Position numbers and translations under genes: made by a program. From contig JAJEKV010000017.1 in assembly GCA_021234155.1 (NCBI GenBank), positions 5,325,388 through 5,389,387 of the forward strand: a stretch of 64,000 nucleotides of DNA. The letters run 5' to 3'. The first letter of the stretch is position 1. Each line of letters opens with the position of its first letter. Source of the DNA: Isoetes taiwanensis. Lineage: Eukaryota; Streptophyta; Lycopodiopsida; Isoetales; Isoetaceae. Below are positions 1-10,990 of this stretch, one piece after another. The notes under the pieces were generated by a model that worked only from the letters and a program-made list of their open reading frames with translations, had not been told where the DNA came from and did not search any database.

Positions 1-1461
1 TATAGTTAATTCTCCTTTTAGAATAAAGAAGATGAATGTCTTCCAGATAAATTCTTATCATGGCAGATAACATTGATTTTAGTAGACTGCTCAAATAATT
101 CTCAAGAGCTGTTGTCACTTGTAATAAGGCACTACCAAGACTGCGCATCACATCAGGTGATTGCCACCTCTGTAGTTCAAGAAAAGTCAGATGTTATAGA
201 CCTCCTTTTAGAATGAAGAAGATGAGTGTTGATAGAGAAAATATGCTGGCAACTAAAGTATATACACCCTTTAGAGTTGCCATAAAAACGCAAGCTTTGC
301 ATGTAGCATTTAGCCACATCATTACAGACATGAAGATCTGTTGTCTATGTCATCATGGAAAAATAAGAACCTAAAGTTATGAACTTAGAAAGCAAAGTGA
401 TGCATATACAGAACCTTGTTCCTTATGGCAGCTTCTAATTAAGTACATCGCCTTTGCTATTGAAATTGGCCTGCTGCATGTATGATAAGGTTGACACCCG
501 CAGATAATAGCTAGTGAGATATTATGGTGTTGCAGGCATGCATTTAAAATTGGGCCACCATGTACCATGTAGTGTTGCTTTAACTGACGATATATCTTAA
601 GCAACCTCGCGAAATTCACTGCCTCCTCCAACCTCTCCAGACAATGTTTCTCTCCTATGCCTGTAAGTAAAAGAAGAGAAAAATAAAGTAGGCTACATGC
701 TTCAAGAGTTCCTGTTTGTTCCAGGGCCAACTATAATTTGTGAAGCTTTCTATCTTATACCTCATCTATGCCACTGACCTTGTTGACAGTGACAGAAGAG
801 ATGCTGTTAACTTCTTGAGTCACCATGTAAGTTTGATTCCTGCGGTGCAGTATGGGACCATTAGTTTACCCATTTGACAGCCAAATCCATCTTGTTCGAA
901 ATGATCAGATGCTTTTTTTGCATCAACAATCCCAAGGTCTTCATTAGCTAAAGAAAAAGGAAATACAGCAAAGACCATTGCCCTGCCTCTTCAACCTTGA
1001 AGCAAACCCAAACCTTTTAGAACCATATCAAGTTTTCACATGCATCCATACTATGCTACTGTCTGCTCCCCCTGCTACTGCATCATTATGCAATACTGAA
1101 TAACTATGCTACTGTATGCTCCCCCTACTACTGCATCATTATGCAATACTGAATACTTCCATTTAAACCAGCAATGTTGAATCCTTTAAACTTCAACAAC
1201 TTCCCTCTAGTGTTGGTGTTGTAGAAGAGATGGGCTTGAGTGCCATATCCGGATGCAGAGGATGCCACCAAAGCTGGCACATTGCGATGCCCATGCATAG
1301 AAGAGGGTTTTCTCTTTTCTGTCGATATTTTCTGAACCACGATGCTTTTTGACCGTCCGATTAGCTAGATGGAATCCCAACCATTAAATCTCAACCCTAA
1401 ATCTCAGCCTTTGGATTTAGGGCTGGGTCCAACACTTACACTAAAATTTTATAATATAGGA
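1..1461 (-). mobile_element. Helitron, 5' end in window, 3' end outside
   Basis: Read on the minus strand, the element starts at 1461 with TCCTATATTATAAAATTTTA, a typical plant Helitron 5' end beginning TC. The base outside is A (complement of 1462), as expected for insertion between A and T. The flank from 1462 on (tacgtattctaat) is the tRNA-His array unit, whose intact form reads aaaacatacgtattctaat. No hairpin plus CTAG end was found between 1 and 1461, so the 3' end should lie before the window. The interior is AT-rich. An open stretch at 1340-1128 (-), containing SASGYGTQAHLFYNTN, looks exon-like and may be captured gene sequence, but I do not recognise it. Other open frames here are short and carry no motif. 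Confidence 0.7.
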
Positions 1462-1846
1462 TACGTATTCTAATTTTCTAATTGAAGTAAACACAAAGTT
1501 TTTGGATTTCTACAAAATATAATCTTTCAATCAGGAGCAAAAACAATATCTACTAGAAACTTATATGCACGACAATGATGGGCATTTTTATCCCATGTAA
1601 AATGAGTGGATGTCATGCATTGAATATAGAGTTTTAGATATATTCGTGTTCATAGATGTCATAGAGTGCCAATTTTGAATGGTTTAGTGTAGAGACAGGT
1701 GGGCATTAGCCATTGAATTGGCTTCTAAGATTAATGTATAGTGAGTTTTTGTGGTTGCTGGGAGTCGAGCCCAGGTCTCCACGGCCACAACGTGGAATTC
1801 TAACTACTAAACTACAACCACAACCACAACCACATCCACATCAATA
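1462..1846 (-). repeat. tRNA-His array, segment 1
   Basis: Partial copy of the 1.03-kb array unit, between two Helitrons. It runs through one tRNA-His-like copy to ccacatcaata at 1846. In intact copies this is followed directly by taacttcaatac, which here resumes at 5589. Confidence 0.9.
1750..1821 (-). pseudogene. tRNA-His(GTG)-like copy
   Basis: 72-nt cloverleaf with anticodon loop TTGTGGC and acceptor stem GTGGTTG:CAACCAC. One D-loop base differs (AGTAGTTAG instead of AGTGGTTAG), which hits the conserved GG pair. Confidence 0.8.
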
Positions 1847-1949
1847 TCTTATACTAGTAACAGTGCCCAGCATTGCTGGGCATAGCTAGAAACTGTGAAT
1901 GACATACTGGAGCAATTGTTAAATGGATTCTTGTTTTCAAAATTGGATA

Positions 1950-3715
1950 ATCAAGAGCATTCGACCACATTTCACACTTCCCCTTATCTTTTCCGTTTTC
2001 CTTTTTCATTTTGCCTTTGTCTACTATTTTTTTTTTCCTATTTCCCCCTTGCCCCTTTTCCCTTTTTACATTTTTCAATTTACTTTTTTCTTTTTCCAAT
2101 ATTCCATTTCCTCTTTTTCTCTTTTTTGTTTCTGCTTCCCCATTTTTCCTTTTCTATTTTTCCCTTCCCTTTTCTCCAATTTGTGGTTGCCCTTTTTCCC
2201 TTTCCTTGTGCCCTTTCCCCCCTCTCTTTTCCCATTTCCCTCTTCCCCTTTTCCTCGTGCCCTTCTTTCTAAGTTTTCCTTTCTGCTTTCCCCTTTCCTT
2301 TCCCTTTTCCTTTTCTTTTTTCCCCTTTTTCCCTTCCTCTTTCCTCTTTTGCCCAGCCCTTCAGTCTTCCTTTTTTTCTAGTGCCCTTTTCCCTTCCTTT
2401 TCCCCCCTCCTTTTTTCTTTTCCCTCTTTCCCTTTCCCTTTTTCCATGTCCATTTTTCCTTCGGTTTTCCCCTTTCCTCACCCTTTCCCTCTTCCCTTTT
2501 TTGCCATGTCCCTTTTCTCTTCTATTTTTTCATGCTCTTTTTTCGCTCCTCTTTTCCCCTTTCTTCACCTTTTTCCTCCTCCCCCTCCTTTTTCCTTCTC
2601 TTTTTCTTTTTTCTATTTTGCTCTTCCTTTTTATTCACCTCCTCTTTCTATTTTTCCATTTTACCTCCCGTTTTTTCCCTGCCTTTTTCCATTTGCTTCC
2701 ACTTTTTTCACGTTTGCCTTTTCCATTTTCAACCTCCTTGTCTTTTTTTCCCTTCCCTTTATTTCTCTTCCCCTTTTTATAGTGCCATTTATTCCTTCCC
2801 TTGCCCACCCTTTCCCTCTTCCCTTTTTTCTCGTAGTCTTTTTCTTTCCCTTTCCTCCTTCATTTGTTCTTTTCTTTTTCCCTTTCCCCTTTCCTCCCTC
2901 CTTTCTCTTCCTTTTTTCCGCTTCTCTCCTTCTTTCCTCTTTTCCCCATGCTCTTTTTCCCTTTTGCCCCTCCCCTCGCTTTTTTCTTTTACCCTTTCTC
3001 CTCCCTTTTTCTCTTTCCTTTTTTTTTCGTGTCGTTTTTCCCTTCCTTTTTTCTCCTTTCCCCATCTTTTTTCTCTCCCCCTTTCCCACTGTCCCTTTTC
3101 GCTCCCTCCTCCTCTCCCCTTTTTCCCTTTCCATTTCCCTTTTCCTTTTCCCTTCCCTTCTCTCTACCCTTTTCCTCATCCCCTTTTTCCCTTCCCTTTT
3201 ACTCCTGTCCTCACCCTTTCCCTCTTCTCCTTTTCATAGTGTCATTTTTTCCTTTATTTTCTCTTACTTTTCCTTTCTCTTTTTTGTGCTATTTTCTATT
3301 TCCTTTTCCCTTTTATCCGTGCCTTTTTTGCCTTTCACTTTGCCTTTATCTCCTCCTTTTTCCTCCTTTCCCCACCTTTTTACTCTTCCCTTTTCCCAGT
3401 GTTCCTTTTCACTCCCTCCTCCTCCCCCCTTCTTTTACCTTTTCCTTTCCCTTTCCCTTTTCTTTCCTTTTCCCTTCCCTTTTCTCTATCCTTTTCCTCA
3501 TCCCCTTTTCAACTCCCCTTTTACTCCTATCCTCATCCTTTCCATCTTCTCCTTTTCATAGTGTCCGTTTTTTCTTTATTTTCCTTTCCCTTTTTAGGTA
3601 CTCTTTTTTGGCTTTTCCTTTTTCCTTTCTTTCTTTCCTTTTTACAGGTGCCTTTTTGCCTTTCACTTTGCCATTTTTCTCCTCCTTTTCATTTTCCCTT
3701 TCCTCTTGGACATTA
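1950..3715 (-). repeat. Polypyrimidine tract (purine-rich on Helitron sense strand)
   Basis: About 1.7 kb of nearly pure C/T on the plus strand, made of variants of CCCTTTT and CTTTTTCC with scattered A or G. It is the inverted copy of the purine-rich interior shared by the Helitrons at 23462, 44995 and 46803. Confidence 0.95.
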
Positions 3716-3812
3716 GAGCATGGCCAATCATGGTGGAAAGAATCTGATGCGATAAATCTCGACCTCCGAGATGCAATCGGATGATCTCAACCATCAAATT
3801 AGGGTTTCATTC

Positions 3813-3846
3813 ATGACATACTTACGCTATAGCGTAAGTATGTCAT
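3813..3846. repeat. 34-bp perfect palindrome at fold-back centre
   Basis: ATGACATACTTACGCTA is followed at once by its reverse complement, with no loop. It is the turning point between the two inverted Helitron copies. Two further copies of GCGTAAGTATGT follow (about 3858-3870 and 3907-3921), so the subterminal 5' motif was duplicated more than once. Confidence 0.9.
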
Positions 3847-3959
3847 AAGACGTTATAAGCGTAAGTATGTAGTAGTTCAGGAGAAAGTATGACATACAGC
3901 CGTTATAAGCGTAAGTATGTCATGGGTGAAAGGGAAATTTGGATGGTTGAAAAAGTGCA

Positions 3960-5460
3960 TGTCATGAAAAGACATCTTATTATTAAAAGGGAAAGGAAAA
4001 TAAAAAAAAAAAAGGAAACTTCTTGAAAAGGAAAACATGGAAAGGAAGGATGAGGAGTAAAAGGAAGGATGAGAAAGGGGATGAGGAAAAGGGTAGAGAA
4101 AAGGGAAGGAAAAAAAAAAAAAAGGAAAAGGAAAGAAAAGGGAAAGGAAAAGGTAAAAGAAAGGGGGAGGAGGAGGGAGTGAAAAAGGGGAAAAAGGGGA
4201 AGAGTAAAAAGGTGGGAAAAGGAGGAAAAGGGAGGAGATAAAGGCAAAAAAGGCACGGATAAAAGGGAAAAGAAAATAGAAAATAGCATAAAAAATAGAA
4301 AGGAAAAGTAAGAGAGAAAATAAAGGAAAAAATGACACTATGAAAAGGAGAAGAGGGAAAGGGTGAGGACAGGAGTAAAAGGGAAGGGAAAAAGGGGATG
4401 AGGAAAAGGGTAGAGAGAAGGGAAGGGAAAAGGAAAAGGGAAAAGCAAAAGGAAAATGGAAAGGGAAAAAGGGGAGAGGAGGAGGGAGCGAAAAGGGACA
4501 GTGGGAAAGGAGGAGAGAAAAAAGAAAAGAACAAATGAGGGAGGAAAGGGAAAGAAAAAGACTACGAGAAAAACGGAAGAGGGAAAGGGTGGGCAAAGGG
4601 AAGGAATAAATGGCACTGTAAAAAGGGGAAGAGAAATAAAGGGAAAAAAAAAAGACAAGGAGGTTGAAAATGGAAAAGGCAAAGCGTGAAAAAAAGTGGA
4701 AGCAAATGGAAAAAGGCAAAAAGGAAAAAAGCGGGAGGTAAAATGGAAAAATAGAAAGGGAGGTGAATAAAAAAAGGAAGAGCAAAATAGAAAAAGAAAA
4801 AGAGAAGGAAAAAAAGAAAAAGGAGGGGGAGGAGGAAAAAGGTGAAGAAAGGGGAAAAGAGGAGCGAAAAAAGAGAATGAAAAAATAGAAGAGAAAAGGG
4901 ACATGGCAAAAAAGAGAAGAGGGAAAGGGTGAGGAAAGGGGAAAACCGAAGGAAAAATGGACATGGAAAAAGGGAAAGGGAAAGAGGGAAAAAAAAAAAA
5001 GGAGGGGGGAAAAGGAAGGGAAAAAGGGCACTAGAAAAAAAAGGACTGAAGAAATTTTGGGCAAAAGAGAAAAAGGGAAGGGAAAAAGGGGAAAAAAGAA
5101 AAGGTGGGGAGAAGGAAAGGGAAAAGGGAAAAAAAGGAAAGGAAAGGGAAAGCGAGAAAAGGAAAACTTAGAAAAAAGGGCCACGAGGGAAAAGGGGAAG
5201 AGGGAAATGGGAAAAGAGACGGGGGAAAGGGCACAAGGAAAGGGAAAAAGGGCAACCACAAATTGGAGAAAAGGGAAGGGAAAAATAGAAAAGGGAAAAT
5301 GGGGAAGCAGAAACAAAAAAGAGAAAAAGAGGAAATGGAGTAATGGAAAAAGAAAAAAGTAAATTGAAAAATGTAAAAAGGGAAAAGGGGCAAGGGGGAA
5401 ATAGGAAAAAAAAAATAGTAGACAAAGGCAAAATGAAAAAGGAAAACGGAAAAGATAAGG
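3960..5460 (+). repeat. Polypurine tract
   Basis: About 1.5 kb of nearly pure A/G (GGGAAA, GGAAAAGG variants) on the plus strand, inverted relative to 1950-3715. Strong purine asymmetry over this length has triplex- and hairpin-forming potential. Confidence 0.95.
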
Positions 5461-6141
5461 GGAAGTGCGAAATGTGGTCGAATGCTCTTGATTATCCAAT
5501 TTTAAAAACAAGAATCCATTTAACAATTGCTCCAGTATGTCATTCACAGTTTCTAGCTATGCCCAGCAACGCTGGGCACTGTTACTAGTAACTTCAATAC
5601 ATTTACCATCGTGTGAAAAAAGGGATCTTATAATAATTTTGTCACCGAAGAAAACACATAGTCTCTGGATTCCTGTAACCTACAATCCTTCAATCGGAAA
5701 TAAAGCTTCTACCTACTACAAACATACTGCCCAGGAATGTCGCGGATATTTATCAACGTGTAAATGAGCAGAAGTAATGGAGTGAATAAATAGTTGTAGA
5801 TGTCATCGTCTCCATAGACGAAATAGAGTATCAACTGCGAATTATTTAGGGTTCCTGGAGTTTAGCATTAGCCATGGAATAGAATGGGTAGAGGATGGAG
5901 TGCAGAGATGGTATGGATTCCCTTGTCGTGGGACTTCATTATTAGGATTCTACTTTTCAAAATAAGCATGCCTTCTGAAGGTTTACATTTTTTGGATCCA
6001 CATTCTTCATGTCTGGACACATGTTATGGACAACGTCTAGTAGAATCTCCACAAGGAAATGCTCAACGAGTAAGGTTGAACGATGCCTTTGAGATGAATT
6101 GCAGAAGCCTCATATTACAAAGAATATTTATACACGATATT

Positions 6142-6214
6142 TGTGGTTGCTGGGAGTCGAGCCCAGGTCTCCACGGCCACAACGGTGGAATTCTAACCAC
6201 TAAACTACAACCAC
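6142..6214 (-). pseudogene. tRNA-His-like copy with 1-nt insertion
   Basis: Same cloverleaf as the array consensus, but plus strand cacaacggtgg has an extra g in the anticodon arm, giving 73 nt. Confidence 0.75.
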
Positions 6215-6436
6215 AACAACATAAGGAAACAACTTTAGTAAAACATACGTATTCTAATCTTTTAATTGAAGTAAACACAAAGTTTTTGGATTTCTACAAA
6301 ATATAATCTTTCAATCAGGAGCAAAAACAATATCTACTAGAAACTTATATGCACGACAATTTTGAATGGTTTAGTGTAAAGACAAGTGGGCATTAGCCAT
6401 TGAATTGGCTTCTAAGATTAATGTATAGTGAGTTTT

Positions 6437-6508
6437 TGTGGTTGCTGGGAGTCGAGCCCAGTGTCTCCACGGCCTGGCGTGGAATTCTAACCACTAAACT
6501 ACAACCAC
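6437..6508 (-). pseudogene. tRNA-His-like copy, anticodon loop lost
   Basis: Stems are recognisable, but the loop between CCACG and CGTGG is CCAGGC (6 nt), so there is no GTG anticodon. The variable region also differs (cccagtgtctcc). Confidence 0.75.
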
Positions 6509-7034
6509 AACCACATCCACATCAATATAACTTCAATACATTTACCATCGTGTGAAAAAAGGGATATTATGATAATTTTGTCACCGAAGAAAACACATAG
6601 TCTCTGGATTCCTGTAAACTACAATCCTTCAATCGGAAACAAAGCTTCTACCTACTACAAACATATTGCCCAGGGATGTCGTGGATTTTTATCAACGTGT
6701 AAATGCGCAGAAGTAATGGAGTGAATAAATAGGTGTAGATGTCATCGTGTCCATAGACGAAATAGAGTATCAACTGCGAATTATTTAGGGTTCCTGGAGT
6801 TTAGCATTAGCCATGGAATAGAATGGATAGAGGATGGAGTGCAGAGATGGTATGGATTCCCTTGTCGTGGGACTACATTTTTTGGATCCACATTCTTCAT
6901 GTCTGGACACATGTTATGGACAACGTCTAGTATAATCTCCACAAGGAAATGCTCAACGAGTAAGGTTGAACGATGCCTTTGAGGTGAATTGCAGAAGCCT
7001 CATATTACAAAGAATATAATAAATACAAGATATT

Positions 7035-7106
7035 TGTGGTTGCTGGGAGTCGAGCCCAGGTCTCCACGGCCACAACGTGGAATTCTAACCACTAAACTAC
7101 AACCAC
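7035..7106 (-). tRNA. tRNA-His(GTG)-like copy, intact cloverleaf
   Basis: 72 nt. Acceptor GTGGTTG:CAACCAC, anticodon loop TTGTGGC, T arm CTGGG-CTCGACT-CCCAG, discriminator A. The 3' flank (AATATCTTGTATTTATTATA) has no run of four T, the usual Pol III stop, so expression is doubtful. Confidence 0.8.
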
Positions 7107-7404
7107 AACAACATAAGGAAACAACTTTAGTAAAACATACGTATTCTAATCTTCTAATTGAAGTAAACACAAAGTTTTTGGATTTCTACAAAATATAATC
7201 TTTCAATCAGGAGCAAAAACAATATCTACTAGAAACTTATATGCACGACAATGATGGGCATTTTTATCACATGTAAAATGAGTGGATGTCATGCATTGAA
7301 TATAGAGTTTTAGATATATTCGTGTTCATAGATGTCATAGAGTGCCAATTGTGAATGGTTTAGTGTAAAGACAGGTGGGCATTAGCCATTGAATTGGCTT
7401 CTAA

Positions 7405-8960
7405 CACTAGAGTCGTCACATGATGTACCAGAAAAGGTGCATTTGCACTGTTCGCGTTAAAATTCACATAAAATCAGGGGTTCAATAATCAGTCAAACCC
7501 TTCTTATATGTTAATATATGGGAGTCATGTTGCATGGAAAAAATATCTAAAAATCTATTGGTCCCCATTCATGAGAGTTACACTTAGGTAAACCCAAGGG
7601 GGTCAAGTCTGTTTCGCTACATATTTAGATAAAGTAAAACTATCTCGGCAAGACAATTTTTATGATTTTTTTCATTATTTTTGTATTTTTCTACACGAGT
7701 TAGAGAGTAAGACACAAAAAACTGCACCTCAATCCGAGGTCTGAGAAGGGAGATAGGGTTGTTTGAACATGACAGGGTCAAAACTCGCCGCTTGTCTTAC
7801 GTGAACCAATCTGGTTTTTCGTAAAGTCATTTCCCCAAATCAAATCTCTAACTTTTGTAGGAAAATGAATTTTGACCCAAAATTTTGAATATAAGTATTA
7901 GACAACTTGCTTTATCTAAGAAAAATGTCCATTAGCCTTGATGATGAGGTTTTGATTTTCTTTTATTTTTTCAATTACAAGTGAATGATAACTTATGTCT
8001 ATATAGGAGTAAAATGATTCAAAGTCATCCGCAAAAAAATCACATTATGAAAGGTTACCACGATATGGAATCACCCCAAAAATAAACACGTAAAAAAAGC
8101 ATAGCGTTTGTTTTCAAGAAATCAAGAAAGGTTCGTATTACCTGAGACCATTACCGGTCCACCTTCTTTTTAAAATTAAGAACTCCCTCATGTTAATCAA
8201 TTTCAGTTTCAATTGCGGGATATAAGCACCTCATGAGCTACTCTATTCATTAAAAGTAATCAATGCTCCTGATCTTGTGGTTTAGCATAAACTTTCTAGT
8301 GTTCATTCCAAGTTATTTGTTAGAGTACGCGTTCCGTGGATTTCATAAACCTACGTATTGAATGGTGAACTCAAAACTTGTATTTTTTTATCTTCTCAAG
8401 TTGTGGAAGCAATGCAAAAGAATGAAAAACAAATATAAAAAGCTAGAACTATGAAAAATAAAGATAGACTGTTATGTCTGTTTCCCATAACCCGATTGGG
8501 TTCCGTGGACGTTAAAATTTTCTTCCTTCCTTCCTTCCTTCCTTCCATTGCTGGTCCACATGGCTTATGATCATTCAAGAAGCCAGAACATCCTCATCTT
8601 AATTAGTTGGTTGCTAGAATTGCATTATTTAATGGTAAAGTTGAAGCACAAGCAAACTGAACCTATATGAATCTCCACTCACCCTTCCAAAAATTATGTT
8701 AGAGAAGGTTAGAAAATCGCCATATCATTGTATAAGTGACAGATGAACAATAAATAAAATTGGTAATCATAATTAGAGAGATTTAATTCTATACCCAATT
8801 CGTTAATTGTGGACCATAATGGTCCATGCCCATTTATATTCAAATCTTACATATAGTAGTATGTTATTTTTAACATCAAATTGGAGATCTATGTTGCCAA
8901 TGAAGCTTGAACCCATAAAAATTATAGTCTATCATGAAAGACAAGCTAAAGTTACTATTA
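7405..8960. other. CACTA-like left part, no gene seen
   Basis: AT-rich sequence with stop codons in all frames beyond about 60 codons. Apart from the terminal repeat and a short (TTCC)n run I see nothing recognisable. Confidence 0.6.
8521..8546. repeat. (TTCC)n microsatellite
   Basis: About six TTCC units in a row. Confidence 0.9.
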
Positions 8961-9060
8961 CTAGAAACGTGTGCCCGGCAATGCCGGGCATTAGTTGTGG
9001 TTGTGTAGAATGGCTAGATGTAATGAAGTTTGTAAGTGTGATAGAATATTCTAGATAGTA
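8961..9060 (-). mobile_element. Helitron 3' end (5' end not found)
   Basis: Read on the minus strand: hairpin GCCCGGC-ATT-GCCGGGC, then ACACGTTT and CTAG, ending at 8961 with T (complement of A8960) outside. This is a standard Helitron 3' terminus. The matching 5' TC end should lie to the right but I could not place it, so the true length is unknown. The interior up to about 9060 resembles the remnant at 10801. Confidence 0.65.
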
Positions 9061-9410
9061 TGTAGAGGAATGGAATGTGTATTTTCATACTTGTAATTGA
9101 AATGTGATGGGACCTGTCCCACCACTGTACATGGCTAAAGTCAACTCTGATGCGTGTCAAACGATGTGATTTGTCTCATATTTGTATTTCTCGTAAAGTT
9201 TGTTTTAGATGGGTTCATTGTGTTAAATGGTTTAACATATGGTACAATTTATTATAAGGACCGTGCAAGAGAATGGCCATTCGTATTGGAAGTTATTTGC
9301 AGTGATCAACATCGATGCATGTAAGAGTTGATAAGTTATGACTCATTTTGTTTTCTTTTATCTTGTCAATTCATGGTAAACTTATTGCTTAAAAAATTTC
9401 ATGAAACCCT

Positions 9411-9445
9411 CAACCTAACCCTAACCCTAACCCTAACCTAAACCT
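9411..9445. repeat. Short telomere-like (CCCTAA)n tract
   Basis: Four to five imperfect CCCTAA/CCTAA units. The unit is TTAGGG on the other strand, not the usual plant TTTAGGG. Too short to be a telomere. Confidence 0.8.
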
Positions 9446-9884
9446 ATACACATAAACTCCCATAACAACTTGGAGATCATTGACCATTTTTTGGCGCATG
9501 TGAGAGTTAAAAGAAGGGTCATTATATTGAACGATTCATTAAACAAACAATGACACAAAATAATATAGATAGTTTAGAAGCTATCATAATGAACAAAGCG
9601 AACGATATGGATTCGTGTCAAAAATAAAGTGTAATAAGTAATCAGTAGTATTGATGATAAGATAAACTCAAAAAGTTGTAAATTCTAAGTTCTACTCTAA
9701 AACCAAAAGCCTAAACCCTAAATTAAATCCTAGTGGAAATTCTTGCTAATGCTGGACATTAACAGTTTAGGTGTAATAGACTTTCATCTTATAAAAAAGT
9801 TGTTCTGTTTAGGTGTGACTTTCAGTCTTTAAAGCATTTTCGAGCACAAAAGTACCCAAGTTCATTTTCTAAAGCATTTGGTTT

Positions 9885-10675
9885 CAGGGTAAATTTTAAC
9901 GGCCCTAAATTTTTTTCTATTCAAATTAAGGTTGGCTAAACTTATGAAAAACAAAAGTTCTTAGAGTTTTTTCTTGGCGAAATTTGATAAAATAAAGCCC
10001 TTTAATTATCTTCCCATTTGGCTAAAATGTAAAATTTATATGACATGAAATTCTGATGTTGGCGAATTTTTGTTGGTCCCCAGCTAAAGTGCAACTATTT
10101 AACTTCAAACTTTGAGCACTGATTAGTACATGAATGACATTGATTCAATTCTTTTACAAAATGATAACAAAGTTGTTCAAAGTACAATTCATAAGGAACA
10201 AACAATATCGTTTGAAGGAACATGCATGTTTATGTTGGGGTCAAATGCATCCAAATGGTGAATTTGGTGATGAAGCCCTTTAGGGTCAACAATTACAAGA
10301 AGAGATCACTACTATTTAAAGCTAACACATCGTGTAACATTCTTCATAGTATTTAACCTAAACAACTTATAGATACAAATTCAAAATATGATTGAGGTAG
10401 CTAATGGCAATTCCTAAATGAAAAAGGTCCCTGAATAGAGGCATGGCTATTTGAATTGATCAGGGTTCTCCTAATCAACTTAAAGAAGGCGATTCAGTAC
10501 ACCATGCAGCAAACAATCCCGGCTAAATTCTAAGCGTTCAGAATTTACCCCCTTTTGGAGTGGCTAAATTATGTTTTTTCTAAAAAAATTGCCTTTATAA
10601 ACTTTAGCCATGAAATTTGACTAAAGGTCTAAAAAATCGCCATTTGGCGAATTTTAGCCACTCTTTATTACCCTG
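9885..10675. mobile_element. MULE-like MITE
   Basis: A 791-bp segment with inverted ends CAGGGTAA...TTACCCTG, flanked by a perfect 9-bp direct repeat ATTTGGTTT (9876-9884 and 10676-10684). A 9-bp duplication is the usual Mutator-superfamily signature. The interior is AT-rich with repeated TTTAGCCA and TTGGCGAA motifs near both ends and no coding capacity. A hAT origin is less likely because that family makes 8-bp duplications. Confidence 0.75.
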
Positions 10676-10800
10676 ATTTGGTTTAACTTGTTTGAGCACA
10701 AAAATATCTTACAAAAATCCTAGTTGTTGTCAAACACGTAGTGGGAATAACGTGTTATAGCCAGTCTTGTCTGATGTGTATAGAACAATCTTGTCCATCC

Positions 10801-10990
10801 CAGTAAACGTGTGCCCGGCGATGCCGAGCATTAGTTGTAGACGTGTGGCATGGGCTGATGTAATGGAGTTCGTAAATGGAATGAAATGTTCGAGATCTGC
10901 CATGTCTATAGATGGAACAAAGCACGGAGATGTGTAGCTTGCATGATTAATGTTGAAATGGGACAATTCATTCAACTGCATCCACCCCAA
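10801..10990 (-). mobile_element. Degenerate Helitron 3' end
   Basis: Plus strand gtaaacgtgtgcccggcgat and the following block match the Helitron end at 8961 (gtgtgcccggcaatgccggg, then attagttgt). The terminal CTAG has decayed to CAGT and one stem base is mismatched. Probably an older insertion of the same family. Confidence 0.55.

Larger units (their letters stand above)
1847..5588 (+). mobile_element. Fold-back (inverted-duplicate) Helitron
   Basis: A 3742-bp insertion with correct outer Helitron ends: TCTTATA at 1847 after A1846, and the 3' hairpin GCCCAGC-AAC-GCTGGGC followed by ACTGTTACTAG, ending at 5588 before T5589. Joining 1846 to 5589 rebuilds the intact array sequence tcaatataacttc. 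Only 7 bp of the 5' end (1847-1853) precede an inverted copy of the same family, whose own 3' end (CTAG, 1854-1857, then the hairpin) points outward. The left half (1950-3715) is polypyrimidine and the right half (3960-5460) is its purine-rich inverted counterpart; they meet at a palindrome near 3830. No transposase is encoded, so it is non-autonomous. Long open frames inside are low-complexity artefacts. Confidence 0.85.
5589..7404 (-). repeat. tRNA-His array, segment 2
   Basis: Array resumes at taacttcaatacatttacc and holds three tRNA-His-like copies. Conserved spacer blocks are gtcaccgaagaaaacacat, ccatggaatagaatgg and ggatccacattcttcatg. Ends at ttctaa (7404), where a CACTA-like element interrupts it. 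Confidence 0.9.

Noticed and set aside
377-730. 117-codon frame on the minus strand near the window start
   Set aside because: No recognisable domain, ordinary AT-rich composition, and it lies inside a Helitron interior; not enough to call a gene.
2011-3561. Long plus-strand open frame (516 codons) and other long frames in the polypyrimidine tract
   Set aside because: Product is almost only Phe, Pro, Ser and Leu; open frames exist in several overlapping phases because the C/T-only sequence cannot form stop codons. Low-complexity artefact.
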